64,000 nt of DNA from Chondrosia reniformis. Its lineage: Eukaryota; Porifera; Demospongiae; Chondrillida; Chondrillidae. Where the stretch lies: positions 3,596,001-3,660,000 of the forward strand of contig OX359197.1 of the NCBI GenBank assembly GCA_947172415.1, in the 5' to 3' direction. Below, piece after piece: positions 15,868 through 26,723 of this stretch. The first letter of the stretch is position 1; every line of letters starts with the position of its first letter. The notes under the pieces were generated by a model. That model saw only the letters and a program-made list of their open reading frames with translations, did not search any database and was not told the DNA's origin. The position numbers and the translations under genes are program-made.

Positions 15868-17854
15868 GTGGACTGTCTACTGCTGGATCAATCAATCTGT
15901 CTAGATGCCAAAATTATGGGCAAGCCACTTAGTGTGGCATGGATCGATTATGAGAAGGCATATGACAGAGTCCCTCACAGGTGGGTGATGAAGGTGCTAA
16001 AAACCATCAAGTGCCCAGGTTGGATCCGGAGGTCTATAGAGCTCTTCTCCAAACACTGGGCTACTGTGCTTGAGTTGAGGACCGCGGGGAAGGTGGTTAG
16101 GAGCACCCCTGTTAAATATAACAGGGGACTCTTCCAAGGAGACTCCCTATTGCCACTCCTCTTTTGTCTGGCCATAGCTCGTATATCCCAAGTTCTTAAC
16201 AGAACCAAGGGATATACCCTCTGGCATAATGGGGAAAGGAACACCATGTCACACTTGCTGTACATGGATGACCTTAAGATATATGCTGGAGGGCCTGATA
16301 AACTCAGGGAAGCCATGGAATGTGTGGAGAAAACCTCAAATGCCATTGGCATGAGGTTTGGAGTGAGAAAGTGTGGAACAGCTCACATGCAAAAGGGGAA
16401 AGTTCTGGCTGGCCCAGACAACCCTGAACGCAGTGAAGAATCCATAAGGAGCCTTGAAAAAGGTACTACCTATAAGTACCTAGGGCTAGAACAACTGTTT
16501 GAGGTAGATGACAGCAAGGTCAAAGCTTGCTTGATCAATGAATTGAGGAGGAGACTCCACAAAGTGTTGGGCTCTCACCTCAATGGTAAGAATGCTGCAG
16601 AAGCCTCTAACATGTTGTGTGCCTCTCTATTGAGATAATCTTACCCAGTTTTGAAGTGGACTCAAAGTGAGCTTCCAAAACTGGACCGAATGGTGAGAAA
16701 GATCATGAGAAAGTACCAGTGTCATCACTATAACTCTGCCATTGAGAAGGTAAACTTGCCTCGCTCTCAAGGTGGTAGAGGGCTCTCTAGTTTTCCTTTG
16801 GATCACGACAGGGCTGTTGTGAATCTGGCAAGATACCTCCATACTGCCAATCATCCACTCACAGCTGTTGTGGTTTAACACCAAAAGTGGCTGGAGTGCT
16901 CAAAGCAGAGGAGGACTGTCTTTAAAGAAGCCAGATTGATACTGGGAAGCCATGGAATAGAACTAGCACCAGAAATGGGGCTAAGGACAGATCCCTCACA
17001 AAATAGTGTAAGACAATGGAGGAGAGTGGTGGCACGTGAACTCCGGGAGGTTTAGACTGAAAGGTTAGAAAGTAACCTAGCCAAAAAGTCTCACCAGGGC
17101 TCATACCACAGACAGGTCACAAATAGGGAGTCTTATGTGTGGCTTTCTGAGGGGAGACTCATATCTCAAACTGAGGCTCTGATTCTTGCATGATGTGCTG
17201 CACACTAGGTGGTACCGAAATAGGATTCTGAGGAATTCTAACCTCCTAATGTGCAGAGAATGTGGCAAGGCTATGGAAACAGTCAAACACAGACTAAACA
17301 TGTGTGAGCCCAAGGGCTTTTCTCTCTACAAAGAGAGGCATGACCAGGCAATACTGATAGTGTTGTGGAGATTGTTGAAAGAATATGGATTCAAGCAGGA
17401 AGAGCCCTGGTACAAACTAGAAGCAAAACCAGTCTATGAGAATAGGTCTGTCAAAATCTTGTGGAATCCTAGCATCCCTACAGATGAAGAAATGACAGAA
17501 AGAAGGCCAGACTTAGTGGTTGAGGATCGGCTATGTAAGTCCATCTACATTATTGAGATGTCAGTTCCTACTGACAGCAATATTAATGAAAGATGGCAAG
17601 AGAAGTTCCAAAAGTACCAGAAGCTGGCGGCTGATATGAGGAAACAATTTAGGGGCTACCGAATTAAGGTAGTCTTGATGATAATTGGTGCTTTGGGGAC
17701 AGTGGACACGCTCCTGGAAGACCTTAGGGGAATTCCAAAGCTGTCAAAAGATGTAGTAGAAGTGATGGGAGTGATGCAGAGAACTGTTTTCTGCTCGGCT
17801 GTAAGGATATTGAGGCGACATCTATCTGTTGAGGGATTGGGGCCTGGACGATAA
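15868..17854 (+). pseudogene. RT + restriction-like endonuclease polyprotein, broken
   Basis: Remnant of the retrotransposon polyprotein that copies element RNA into DNA at a nicked target. The first segment (15868-16638) carries RT motif A (WIDYEKAYDRVPH, residues 25-37), motif B (GLFQGDSLLPLLF, 87-99), the YMDD catalytic motif (132-135) and TYKYLG (201-206), so the aspartates are intact. A TAA at 16636-16638 interrupts the frame, which continues in the same frame to a second stop at 16876-16878. A degenerate linker follows, with stops and a frame change. The last segment (17186-17854) has a zinc knuckle (C23, C26, H35, C40) and RRPD followed by E124, a PD-X14-E restriction-like endonuclease signature, then conserved-looking IGALGTV. 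Upstream of 15868 the frame is shifted near 15860. With several stops and shifts it cannot make a functional protein. The domain assignment is firm; the clade is not. Confidence 0.85.
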
Positions 17855-17904
17855 GTAGTCCTGTCCCATTCCTTGCCTGTCGACCTCTGGAAAGTAGTGG
17901 TGGA

Positions 17905-18122
17905 TTTGTGTATGGAGGTACTCCCTCCTATTATGACGGTCAACTTTGGCCCGACGTGCACCTGTCTGCTGCTGCTGGAAGGAGGCAAAGCCGAGGCTTC
18001 TGGCTTAAAACCCAAAGAAAGGAAAACATAACTGACTGAGGGTTGTTCAAGCGAGACACTCCTTGCCCTAGTAAACTAAGGCAAGAAGTAACAAGGTTCT
18101 CCATTAAGGCTTTTGTTTCTAA
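17905..18122 (+). repeat. 3' terminal module of the RT/RLE element, copy 1
   Basis: This 218-bp stretch matches 26506-26723 at equal length with scattered substitutions. It includes an imperfect palindrome at 18064-18083 (TGCCCTAGTAAACTAAGGCA), which is perfect in the other copy, and ends in ttttgtttctaa at the satellite edge. In this class the 3' UTR is usually what the RT recognises, so a conserved hairpin here is plausible as a recognition structure; that role is inferred. Confidence 0.8.
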
Positions 18123-21100
18123 GTATATATATCTTAGTTTTTTTTACTAATTGTATGTACTATGTGTATATACTATTTGTATGTACTAGTACTAGCTATA
18201 GTTTTAAGTTGTGTGTACTAGTTGTATCTACTAGTTGTAGGTGCTAATTGTATACACTAGTTGTATGTATTGGTCTTATGTACTAGTTGTATGTACAAGT
18301 TGCATGCAGTAGTTGTATGTACTAGTTGTGTGTACTAGATTTAAGTACTAGAACTAGTTAGTTGTAGGTACTAGGTATATTTTCTTGTTGTAGGTTTAAG
18401 TTGTATGTTCCAGTTGTGTGCACTAGTTGTTGCTTCTAGTTATATGTATATATTCTTTCTATGTACCAGTTGTATGTACCAGTTACTAGTTGTATATACT
18501 AGATATATTTTCTAGTTATATGTACTTGTTGTATGTATTAAGTATATGTACTAGTTAATGGACTAGTGGTATGTACTAGGTGAATGTACAAGTTGTATGT
18601 ACTAGTTGTATGTACTATAGATGAATGTACTAGATGTGTAGTTTGTACCAATTCTATGTATTATATACTTGCATGTCCTAGTTTTATGTACTAGTTATAT
18701 GTATTAGTTGTATGTACTATGTATGTGGACTAGTTTAATGTTCCAGTTGTATGAACTATTTGTATATACTAGTTGTATACACTAGCTGTGTGTACAAGTT
18801 CTATGTACTCATTAGTAGTTGTGTCTACTAGTTGTGTGGACTTGTTGTATGTACTAGGTTGTATGTACCAATACTTGTTATACTTACTAGTCGCAGGTAA
18901 AAGTTGTGTATACAAGTTGTATGTACTACTACTAGTTATATTTACTAGCTTTAGTTATTAGTTTTATGTATTATTTGTAATTAATAGTTGTATGTACTAG
19001 TTGTATTTTCTAGCTGTATATACTAGATATATGTACTAGTAACAATCTGTATTTACTAGTTGTATGTACTAGTTGTATGTACTAATTGTATGTACTAGTT
19101 GTGTATAATTGTTGTACATACTAGTTATATTTACTATTTGTAGTTAATAGTTGTATGTACTAGTTTTATGTACTAGTTGTGTGTAGAAGTTGTATATACT
19201 AGTTGTTTGTACTAGTAAATATCTGTATATACTAGTTGTATGTGCTAGTTGTTTGTAGTTATATGTACTAGTTGTATGTACTAGTTATATATACTAGTAA
19301 CTATCTGTATGTACTAGTTGTAAGCACTAGTTGTATGTTCTAGTTGTATGTAGTTATATATACTAGTTGTATGTACTAGTTGTGTGTACTAGTTTTATGT
19401 ATTAGGTGTATGTCCTAGTAACTAGTTGTATGTACTAGTTGTATGTACTAGTTCTATGTACTAGTTCTATGTACTACTTTAATGTACTAGTTGTATGTAA
19501 ATAGAAGTGGTATGAACTAGTTGTGTGTAATGTTTGTATGTACTAGTTATATTTGCTGGTTTTAGTGACTAGTTTTATGTACTAGTTGTATGTATAAATT
19601 GTAGTACTAGTTTTATGTACTATATAGTGGTATGTACTGTTGTGTGTACTAGTTGTTTGGACTGGTTATATGTACTAGTGTTATGAACTAGTTGTATTTA
19701 CTAATTGTATGTATATCTTAGTTTTTTGTACTAATTGTATGTACTAATTGTATGTACTCTTTGTATGGACTAGTACTAGCTATAGTTTTAAGTTGTGTGT
19801 ACTATATAGTTGTATTTACTAGTTGTAGGTGCTAATTGTATACACTAGTTGTATATACTAGTTGCATGCAGTAGTTGTATTTATTAGTTGTGGGTACTAG
19901 ATTTAAATACTAGAACTAGTTATCTTTTGCTAGTTGTAGTCACTTGTTAAATTTTGCTTGTTGTAGGTTCTAGTTGTGTGTACTAGTTGTACGTACTAGT
20001 TGTAGTTACTGATTGTATGTACTAGTTGTATGTACTTGTTGTGTGTACTAGTTCTATGTACTAGTTCTATGTACTGGTTACTAGTTGAATGTACTAGTTT
20101 TATGTTCTCATTCTATGAACTAGTTCTATATAACATTTGCAGTTGTAGTTTTATGAATTAGTTGTATGTACTAGTTGTATGTATATCCTAGTTGTTTGTA
20201 CAAATTGTATGTACTAATTGTATGTACTAGTACTAGCTATAGTTTTAAGTTGTGTGTACTAGTTGTATCTACTAGTTGTAGGTGCTAATTGTATACACTA
20301 GTTGTATGTATTAGTCTTATGTACTAGTTGTATGTACTAGTTGTGTGTACTAGTTGCATGCACTAGTTATATGTACTAGTTTTATTTAATGGTTGCATGT
20401 ACTAATTGTATGTACTAGTTTTATGGACTAGTACATACAGCTCTAGTACATACAACTAGTAGATACAACAAGTACATACAACTAATACATCCAACTTGTA
20501 CATAACTAGTACATACAACTGGTACATATAACTAGTTGTAGGTACTAATTATATGTACTAATTTTATGTAATAGTTGTATATACTAGTTGTATGTACTAG
20601 TTGCATATAAAGGTTGTATGTACTAATTCTAGGGACTACTTGTATGTACTCGTTACTAGTTGTATGTTCTAGTTGTAAGGACTAGTTTTATGTACTAGTT
20701 GAATGTGCTAGTTGTATAAAATAGTCATATGTACTAGTTATATGTACTAGTTGTATATACTAGGTATATATACTAGTTATATATATATAATAGTTATATA
20801 CTACTTGTATGTACTAGCTAAAATACTAGCAGTATGTACTAGTTGTATGTACTAGTTGTATGTACTAGTTGTAGGAACTGATTGTATGTAATTTACTAGT
20901 TGTATGTACCATTACTAGTTATATTTACACGTTGAAGATCCTAAATGTACGTGCTAGTTGTATGAACTAGATTTATGGATTAGCTGAATGTACTAGTTGT
21001 ATGTACTAGTTATATTTATTAGTTGTATTAACTAGTTATATTTACTAGGTGTATTGACTAGTTGTATGTACCAGTACTAGGTTTATTTACCAGTTGTAGG

Positions 21101-21409
21101 TACAAGTTGTATGTACAGGTTTATGTAATAGTTGTATGTGCTGATTGAATGTGCTAGTTGTATTAATAACTTTATGCACTTTTTATGTACTAGTTGTATG
21201 AACTAGTTGTATGAACTAGTTGTAGGTACTACTACTGGATAATATTAAATAGTTGTATGTACTAGTTATATGTACTAGTTGTATGTACAAGGTATATATA
21301 CTAGTTATGTACTACTTCTATGTACTAGTTGAAATACTAGTTATATGTACTGGTTTTATGTGCTATTTGTATGTACTATTTGCATGCACAAGTTATATTT
21401 ACTAGCTGT
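18123..21409 (+). repeat. Satellite A, forward
   Basis: Forward 13-bp satellite with clear higher-order blocks: the segment with tagtactagctatagtttta occurs near 18188, 19770 and 20227, and again near 35075. It contains one short inverted patch, listed separately. No gene is visible; small open frames rich in Y, V, L, C and S are translations of the 13-mer. Confidence 0.93.
20428..20535 (-). repeat. Short inverted patch within satellite A
   Basis: About eight units read as the reverse complement (tagtacatacaactag) within otherwise forward satellite. A homologous inverted patch with matching downstream sequence lies at 40945-41045, so the patch belongs to a larger duplicated higher-order block. 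Confidence 0.85.
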
Positions 21410-21422
21410 ATGTACCGGTACT

Positions 21423-22564
21423 TGGACTACCGGGGTATTAGTCTACTAATTGTTCCAGGGAAGGTGTACGCTACTGTATTTGATAAGAGGATACGAGCCA
21501 TCACTGAAGAGAGTGTACTAGAAGAAAATGGTGCATTCCGGAGGCAAAGAAGCTGCATTGATCAGTTATTCACAGTGAGACAACTCGAGGAGAAGATAAT
21601 TGAGAAGAACAAAACAATGAACATGGTATGCATAGACCTAGAAAAAGCCTTTGACACAGTGAATAGGATGTTGCTATGGTTGGTGGTAGAGAGATATGGT
21701 GTCAAGAGGAGGCTGAAGGAAGCAGTGAAGTCTCTGTACCTAAGAAGTGAAGCATGTGTACGGATACAGGGGCAAAATTCAGACTGGTTTGGTGTAGAGA
21801 GAGGGTGTGAGACAGGGGTGCACCTTGTTGCCTTGGCTTTTTAACCTATTTCTGGACAACATAGTGAGGGAGGCGAGGGAGAGTTTCCAGGGTGGTGTGC
21901 AGTTGGAAGCAAGTAAGGTACAATTTCTTATGTTTGCGGAAAACCTTGCGGTAGTGACTGAAAAGGAGGAGGACATGAAAAGAAATGTTGAAGTGCTCAA
22001 TGAAGTAATGACAGAGTGGAAGATGAAGATAAACTGGGAGAAGACCAAGGTGCTGGTAGTACAGAGGGGAGGTGGCACATGTCACATAGCTGTGGATGGA
22101 GTTGAGGTGGAAGGAGTACAGACAGCAAAATATTTGGGGGCCATGTTTAATGATGAAGGATCATGCGATCATGAGATTGAGAACAGGATTGGGGCAGCAG
22201 CAAGAATGGTGGGGGCATTAAGAAGTGAAATTATTGAACGCAAAGAGCTGTGGAGATGAGGTACCTTAGGAGAGTAGAAGGTGTGACCAGAATGGACAGA
22301 TTAATAAATGAAGATATTAGAAGAAGGCTGGAGGTTGAAGCAGTTTTAGAAGTGGCAGATAGGAAGGAGGAGTGGAGGAAAAACATGGAGGAAATGCCTC
22401 AGGAGAGGTTGGCGAGAAGAGTGTTTGAGGAAGAGGTGTGTGGTAAACGACCAAAGGGCGGCCAAGAAAGAGATGGAGAGATGACACTTAATGATTTTGC
22501 CTATATATTATTATGCAGAACAGTCTATATTCCTATAGAAACTGAAAATTTAAAGTATTTTTAA
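21423..22564 (+). pseudogene. LINE reverse transcriptase remnant, catalytically dead
   Basis: Decayed RT of a LINE. The first segment reads YRGISLLIVPGKVYATVFDK and then motif A, IDLEKAFDTVNR, to a stop at about 21842. One extra base near 21805 shifts the frame; motif B (RQGCTLLPWLFNLF) lies in the next frame from 21807. The catalytic motif that should be Y/FADD is FAEN (residues 43-46 of that segment), so both active-site aspartates of motif C are lost. A thumb-like region (VQTAKYLGAMFNDEGS) runs to 22259. The C-terminal motif RYLRRVEGVTRMDR (from about 22256) then follows in a third frame directly after ELWR, with no sequence between them, which implies an internal deletion compared with family members as I know them. 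The remainder ends at 22564. It is clearly non-functional; the family assignment rests on motif recognition, and clade choice between RTE-like and Jockey-like is open. Confidence 0.82.
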
Positions 22565-22603
22565 TGTATGTAACAGCGACCTCCTACTGAGGAGATGAGC
22601 TAC

Positions 22604-22627
22604 ATGATGATGATGATGATGATGATG
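22604..22627 (+). repeat. (ATG)8 microsatellite tail of the LINE
   Basis: Eight exact ATG units at the 3' end of the LINE fragment, running straight into the target-site duplication. Short tandem tails instead of poly-A are typical of several LINE clades. Confidence 0.9.
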
Positions 22628-25397
22628 TACCGGTACTAGTTATATTTACTCGTTGAAGATACTAAATGTATGTACTAGTTCTTTGAACTAGTTTTATGGA
22701 TTACTTGAATGTACTAGTTGTGTGTAGTAGTTTTATTTACTACTTGTATGAACTAGTTACATGTACTGGTTATATGTACTAGTACTAGGTTTATTTACTA
22801 GTTGTAGGTACAAGTGGTATTTAAAGGTTTAATGTAAAAGTTGTATGTACTAATTGTATGTTCTAGTTGTATGTACTAGTTGTATGTACTAGTTATGTTG
22901 TAGTTGTTCGTGCTAGTTGTATTAACTAGTTGTATGCACTATTTATAACTAGTTGTATGAACTAGTTGAATGAAATAGTTGTAGGTACTATTACTGGTAA
23001 TATTAACTAGTTTTAGGTACTACTTGTATGTACTAGTTATATGTACTAGTTGTATGTACTCTTTACTAGTTGTATGTACAAGTTGTATGGTCTGGTTGTA
23101 TGTACTAGTTGTATGAACTAGTAATATGTACTAATTGTCTGTATTAGTTGTATGTACTGGTTGTAGATAATAGTCGTATGTACTAGGTGTAAATAATAGT
23201 TATATGTCCTAGTTGTATAAAGTAGTTGTATGTACTAGTTGTATGAACTCGTATGTACTCATTTCTAGTTTTATGTACTAGTTGTATGTACTAGTTTTAT
23301 GAACTAGTACTAGTTATATTTACTCGTTGTAGATACTAAATGTACGTACTAGCTGTATGAACTAGTTTTATGGACCAGTTAAATGTACAAGTTATGTAGT
23401 ACTTTTTTGTGCTAGTTGTTTTATCTAGTTGTATGCACTATTTATATACTAGTAGTTGTATGAACTAGTTGTCGGTACTATATCTGGTAATATTAAGTAG
23501 TTGTAGGCACTTCTTGTATGTACTAGTTGTATGTACTATTTGTATGTACTAGGTTTGTACTAGTAGTTTGTGCTAGTTGTATGTACTAGTTGTATCAACT
23601 AGTCATGTACTAGTTGTATGAACTAGTTGTATGAGCTAGTCACTAGTGTTAAGTTCTAGTTGTATGTTCTAAATACATGTACTAGTTATATGTACTAGTT
23701 GTGTGTATTAGTTCTATGAACTAATTTTCTGTTCTAGTTGAATGTACTAGTCGTATCGACTAGTTCTATGTACTCGTTGTGTGAACTAGTTGTGTCTACT
23801 AGTTATATGTACTATTTGTATGTACTAGTTGTATTTACTAGTTGTAGCACTAGTTTTAAGTACTAGTTGTATGTACTAGATGTATGTACTAATTGTAAGT
23901 AAGGGTTCTATGTACTAGTTGTATGAAGTAGTCGTATGTACTTGTTGTATGTACTATTTGTATGTACTCGTTACTAGTTTTTCGTACTAGTTGAACGTAC
24001 TAGTTGTATATTCTAGTTGTGTATCCTAGTTGTTATCACTAGTAACTAGTTGTATGGTCTAGTTGTATGTACTAGTTGTATTTACTTGTTGTATGTACTG
24101 GTTATAACTAGTACTTGTGTGTACTAGTTGTATGTACAAATTGTATGTACAAGGTGTATGTACTAGTTTTATTTACTAGTGTTATGTACTAGTATTAGTT
24201 ATATTTAATAGTTGTAGGTACAAGTTGTATGTAGTAGTTGCATGTAGTAGTTTTATGTACGAATTGTATGTACTAGTTGTATGTAATAGTTGCATGTACT
24301 AGTTATGTACCAATTGTATGTACTAGTTGTATGTATATATTACTTGTATGTACTAGCTGTGTACTAGTTGTATATACTAGTTTTATGTAGTAGTTTTATG
24401 TTCACTTTCTATTAACCAACTGTATGTACTGGTGTCTTGTTGTTCGTACTAGTTGTATTGATGAGTTTTATAATCTCTTTCTATGTACTAGTTGCATATA
24501 CTAGTTTCTAGCTAGTTGTATGCACTGGTTGTGTGTACTAGTTGCAAATAATACTTGTATGTCCTAGTTGTATATACTGAATGTATGTACTATTTATATA
24601 TACTAGTTATATGTGTATGTACTAGTTATATGTACTAGTTATATGCAGTACTTGCGTGTACTAGTTGTATGTACTAATATTATATACTAGGTGTATGTAC
24701 TAGTTTTATGTACAAGTTGTACGTACTAGTATTAGGTATACTTAATAGTTGTATGTAGTAGTTGCATGTAGTAGTTGAATGTACGAATTGTAAATACTAG
24801 TTGTATGTAATAGTTGCATGTACCAGTTATGTACCAATTGTCTGTACTAGTTGTACGTATATATTACTTGTATGTACTAGCTGTGTACTAGTTGCATATC
24901 CTAGTTTCTTGCTAGTTGTATGAACTGGTTGCGTGTACTAGTTGCAAATATTACTTGTATGTCCTAGTTGTATATACTAGGTGTGTGTACTATTTATATA
25001 TACTTGCTATATGTGTATATAATAGTTATATGTACTAGTTATAGGCAGTACTTGTGTGTACTAATTGTATGTACTAGTTTTATGTACAAGTTGTACGTAC
25101 TAGTATTAGGTATACTTAATAGTTGTATGTAATAGTTGAATGTAGTAGTTGTATGTACGAATTGTATATATTAGTTGTATGCAATAGTTGCATGTACTAG
25201 TTATGTACCAATTGTATGTACTAGTTGTACGTATATATTACTTGTATGTACTAGCTGTGTACTAGTTGCATATACTAGTTTTATGTGGTAGTTTTATGAA
25301 CTAGCTGTATGTACTAGTTGTATGCACTGGTTGTGTGTATTAGTTGTATATATTACTTGTATGTCCTAGTTGTATGTACTAGGTGTATATACTATTA
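22628..25397 (+). repeat. Satellite A, forward
   Basis: Forward 13-bp satellite. Blocks with agttatatttactcgttg plus agatactaaatgta (near 22640 and 23300) and the block ending ctgtgtactagttgcatatac (24360, 24890, 25260) recur, showing nested higher-order duplication. No other feature is visible. Confidence 0.93.
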
Positions 25398-26453
25398 GAC
25401 AGGCTGTGGCCTAGGTGCACCAGTGGTGAAGAAAACCCTGGGTCAACCAGAATAGGTGATTCCACTGGTGCCTCCCAGGTGGATGCACCTGAATATAATA
25501 GCCTTTCTTCGGTCCCCATGACAAACCAACCAGACCTCTAGACCGAGGACATGGTTAGGGCACTAATTGATTGCTATGAGCGATCTGAACCCAAAAGAGG
25601 TGGCTATCAGAAGCGTTTAGAGCAGGAATGGCTGAGCAAATACCCACATTTGCCTCAGACCGGTCGAACCCTTGCCTTCCAAGCCAAAAGGAACTTGGTA
25701 GGAGACGGAGTACTGCAAGTAACTGGTAGCCGAGATTTAGATTTTGTTAATGATGCACCGCAAGGTGCCTCTAGAAGGAGAAGGATCCAAGGGGTGATCT
25801 GGAACCTTCAGAGGGATAATATCCTCATGGAGCTCTACCGAGAAAGTAAGCCCATGGAAAAGGGGTATGCCGAGCGGTTGTACCAGGCTTGGAATGCTAA
25901 AATGCCAGACCATAAAACCACAAAGGTAGCGCTAACTACAAGAGTTAGCAGAATCCAAAGAGGTCAAGGTCTCTCGAGACTAAACCTTGTGGAACCTGAC
26001 TCTCGTGGTTTAGCCACCCTAACTGAGACTGTCGAGGAAGGTGTGAGAGCCCAGGGGCAGGAAGAGCCACACCAAGTTCAGGCCAGGACTGGACAAAATG
26101 GTGAGCTGTTTACAGGCGCTGTTGAAACTCCCTCACATTATCATCCCAGTCCCAGGACAAGTGGCAATGATCATCTGTTGCAACTTTTAGGCAAAGCAAA
26201 AGATGCCTGTCTCCGAAAGAAACCTGGAGATTTCTCTGATAGAAAACCCTGTGGGGCGGTGCGGTTCAACCATGTTGATACGGCACTGCTTCAGGAGGCA
26301 AATGATTGGGTGGAGAAAGAGTGGCAGGAAGGCCCTAGGTTGGCCTGGCACCTGAACTGCCTGGTCTACTCTGTTGCTATGGCTGTGAGGGGAAAAATAA
26401 CCAACGAATCGCAGCCATGCAACTAAGGAAGGAAATCAGACAATCAAAAGAGT
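25398..26453 (+). pseudogene. N-terminal region of the RT/RLE element, with duplicated DNA-binding-like motif
   Basis: The frame is open from the island edge at 25398 except for a TAG at 25539-25541 (context DL-stop-TEDMVRAL; possibly a decayed TGG), then open from the ATG at 25551 to 26426 (291 residues). It contains two copies of a 29-residue motif, residues 4-32 and 91-119, that align without gaps at 12 identical positions (L, Y, S, P, G, Y, R, L, Q, W, K, P). The pattern of one W with spaced L, Y and R suggests a small helical, Myb-like DNA-binding fold, but this is inference. The middle (about residues 140-215) is low-complexity and probably disordered. Near the end a frame shift places IAAMQLRKEIRQSKE in another frame up to the TAG at about 26451-26453. 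No catalytic domain is present. It is a fragment of a mobile-element protein, not a host gene. Confidence 0.65.
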
Positions 26454-26505
26454 AGTAAGAGACAGGGAGGTCACATAAGTGACATAAAGGCCAAAGCCCT
26501 TAGGG

Positions 26506-26723
26506 TTTGTGTATGGAGGTACTCCCTCCTATTATGACGGTCAACTTTGCCCCGACATGCACCTGTCTGCTGCTGCCGGAAGGAGGCAAAGCCGAGGCTT
26601 CTGGCTAAAAACCCGAAGAAGGGAAAACATAACGGACTGAGGGTTGTCCAAGCCAGACACTCCTTGCCTTAGTTAACTAAGGCAGGAAGTAACAAAGTTC
26701 TCCATTAAGGCTTTTGTTTCTAA
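26506..26723 (+). repeat. 3' terminal module of the RT/RLE element, copy 2
   Basis: Colinear with 17905-18122, same length. It contains the perfect 20-bp palindrome TGCCTTAGTTAACTAAGGCA at 26665-26684. In copy 1 the same position has changes that break the symmetry. The palindrome probably forms an RNA hairpin near the 3' end of the element transcript. Confidence 0.8.

Larger units (their letters stand above)
15781..18122 (+). mobile_element. 5'-truncated non-LTR retrotransposon with RT and restriction-like endonuclease
   Basis: A 2.34-kb island in satellite A. It opens inside the reverse transcriptase domain (the frame TNDLLPMAQRAMRKG is readable from about 15815), continues through RT, a CCHC zinc knuckle and a PD-X14-E endonuclease, and ends in a non-coding 3' module that is also present at 26506-26723. 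This domain order (RT, then CCHC, then restriction-like endonuclease) is that of the R2/NeSL/CRE-type non-LTR elements; the exact clade is not resolved. 5' truncation is normal for target-primed reverse transcription. I could not identify a convincing target-site duplication because the flanks are repetitive. Confidence 0.85.
21423..22627 (+). mobile_element. APE-type LINE fragment (RTE/Jockey-like), 5'-truncated
   Basis: A 1.2-kb island flanked by a 13-bp direct repeat, ATGTACCGGTACT, at 21410-21422 and 22625-22637; it overlaps the last ATG of the tail. The CCGG-containing variant is unusual for the satellite, so this is a credible target-site duplication. The element starts inside the RT domain and ends in a short 3' UTR with a small hairpin (CTCCT at 22581-22585 pairing with AGGAG at 22590-22594) and an (ATG)8 tail, a layout common in RTE- and Jockey-like LINEs. 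It lacks the endonuclease region and the start of RT. Confidence 0.85.
25398..26723 (+). mobile_element. Internally deleted relative of the RT/RLE retrotransposon
   Basis: A 1.33-kb island whose last 218 bp match the 3' module of the element at 15781-18122, while its body encodes a different, N-terminal-type region and no RT or endonuclease. The coding remnant is followed by about 50 bp and then directly by the shared 3' module at 26506. The simplest reading is one family in which this copy lost RT through endonuclease internally. The flanks carry a 20-bp direct repeat with one mismatch (25377-25396 and 26728-26747, tactaggtgtatRtactatt). That is a plausible target-site duplication, although satellite register weakens the argument. 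Confidence 0.75.

Noticed and set aside
15975-18015. Minus-strand open frames of 60-125 codons across the RT/RLE element
   Set aside because: They lie opposite recognisable RT, zinc-knuckle and endonuclease motifs on the plus strand and match nothing themselves.
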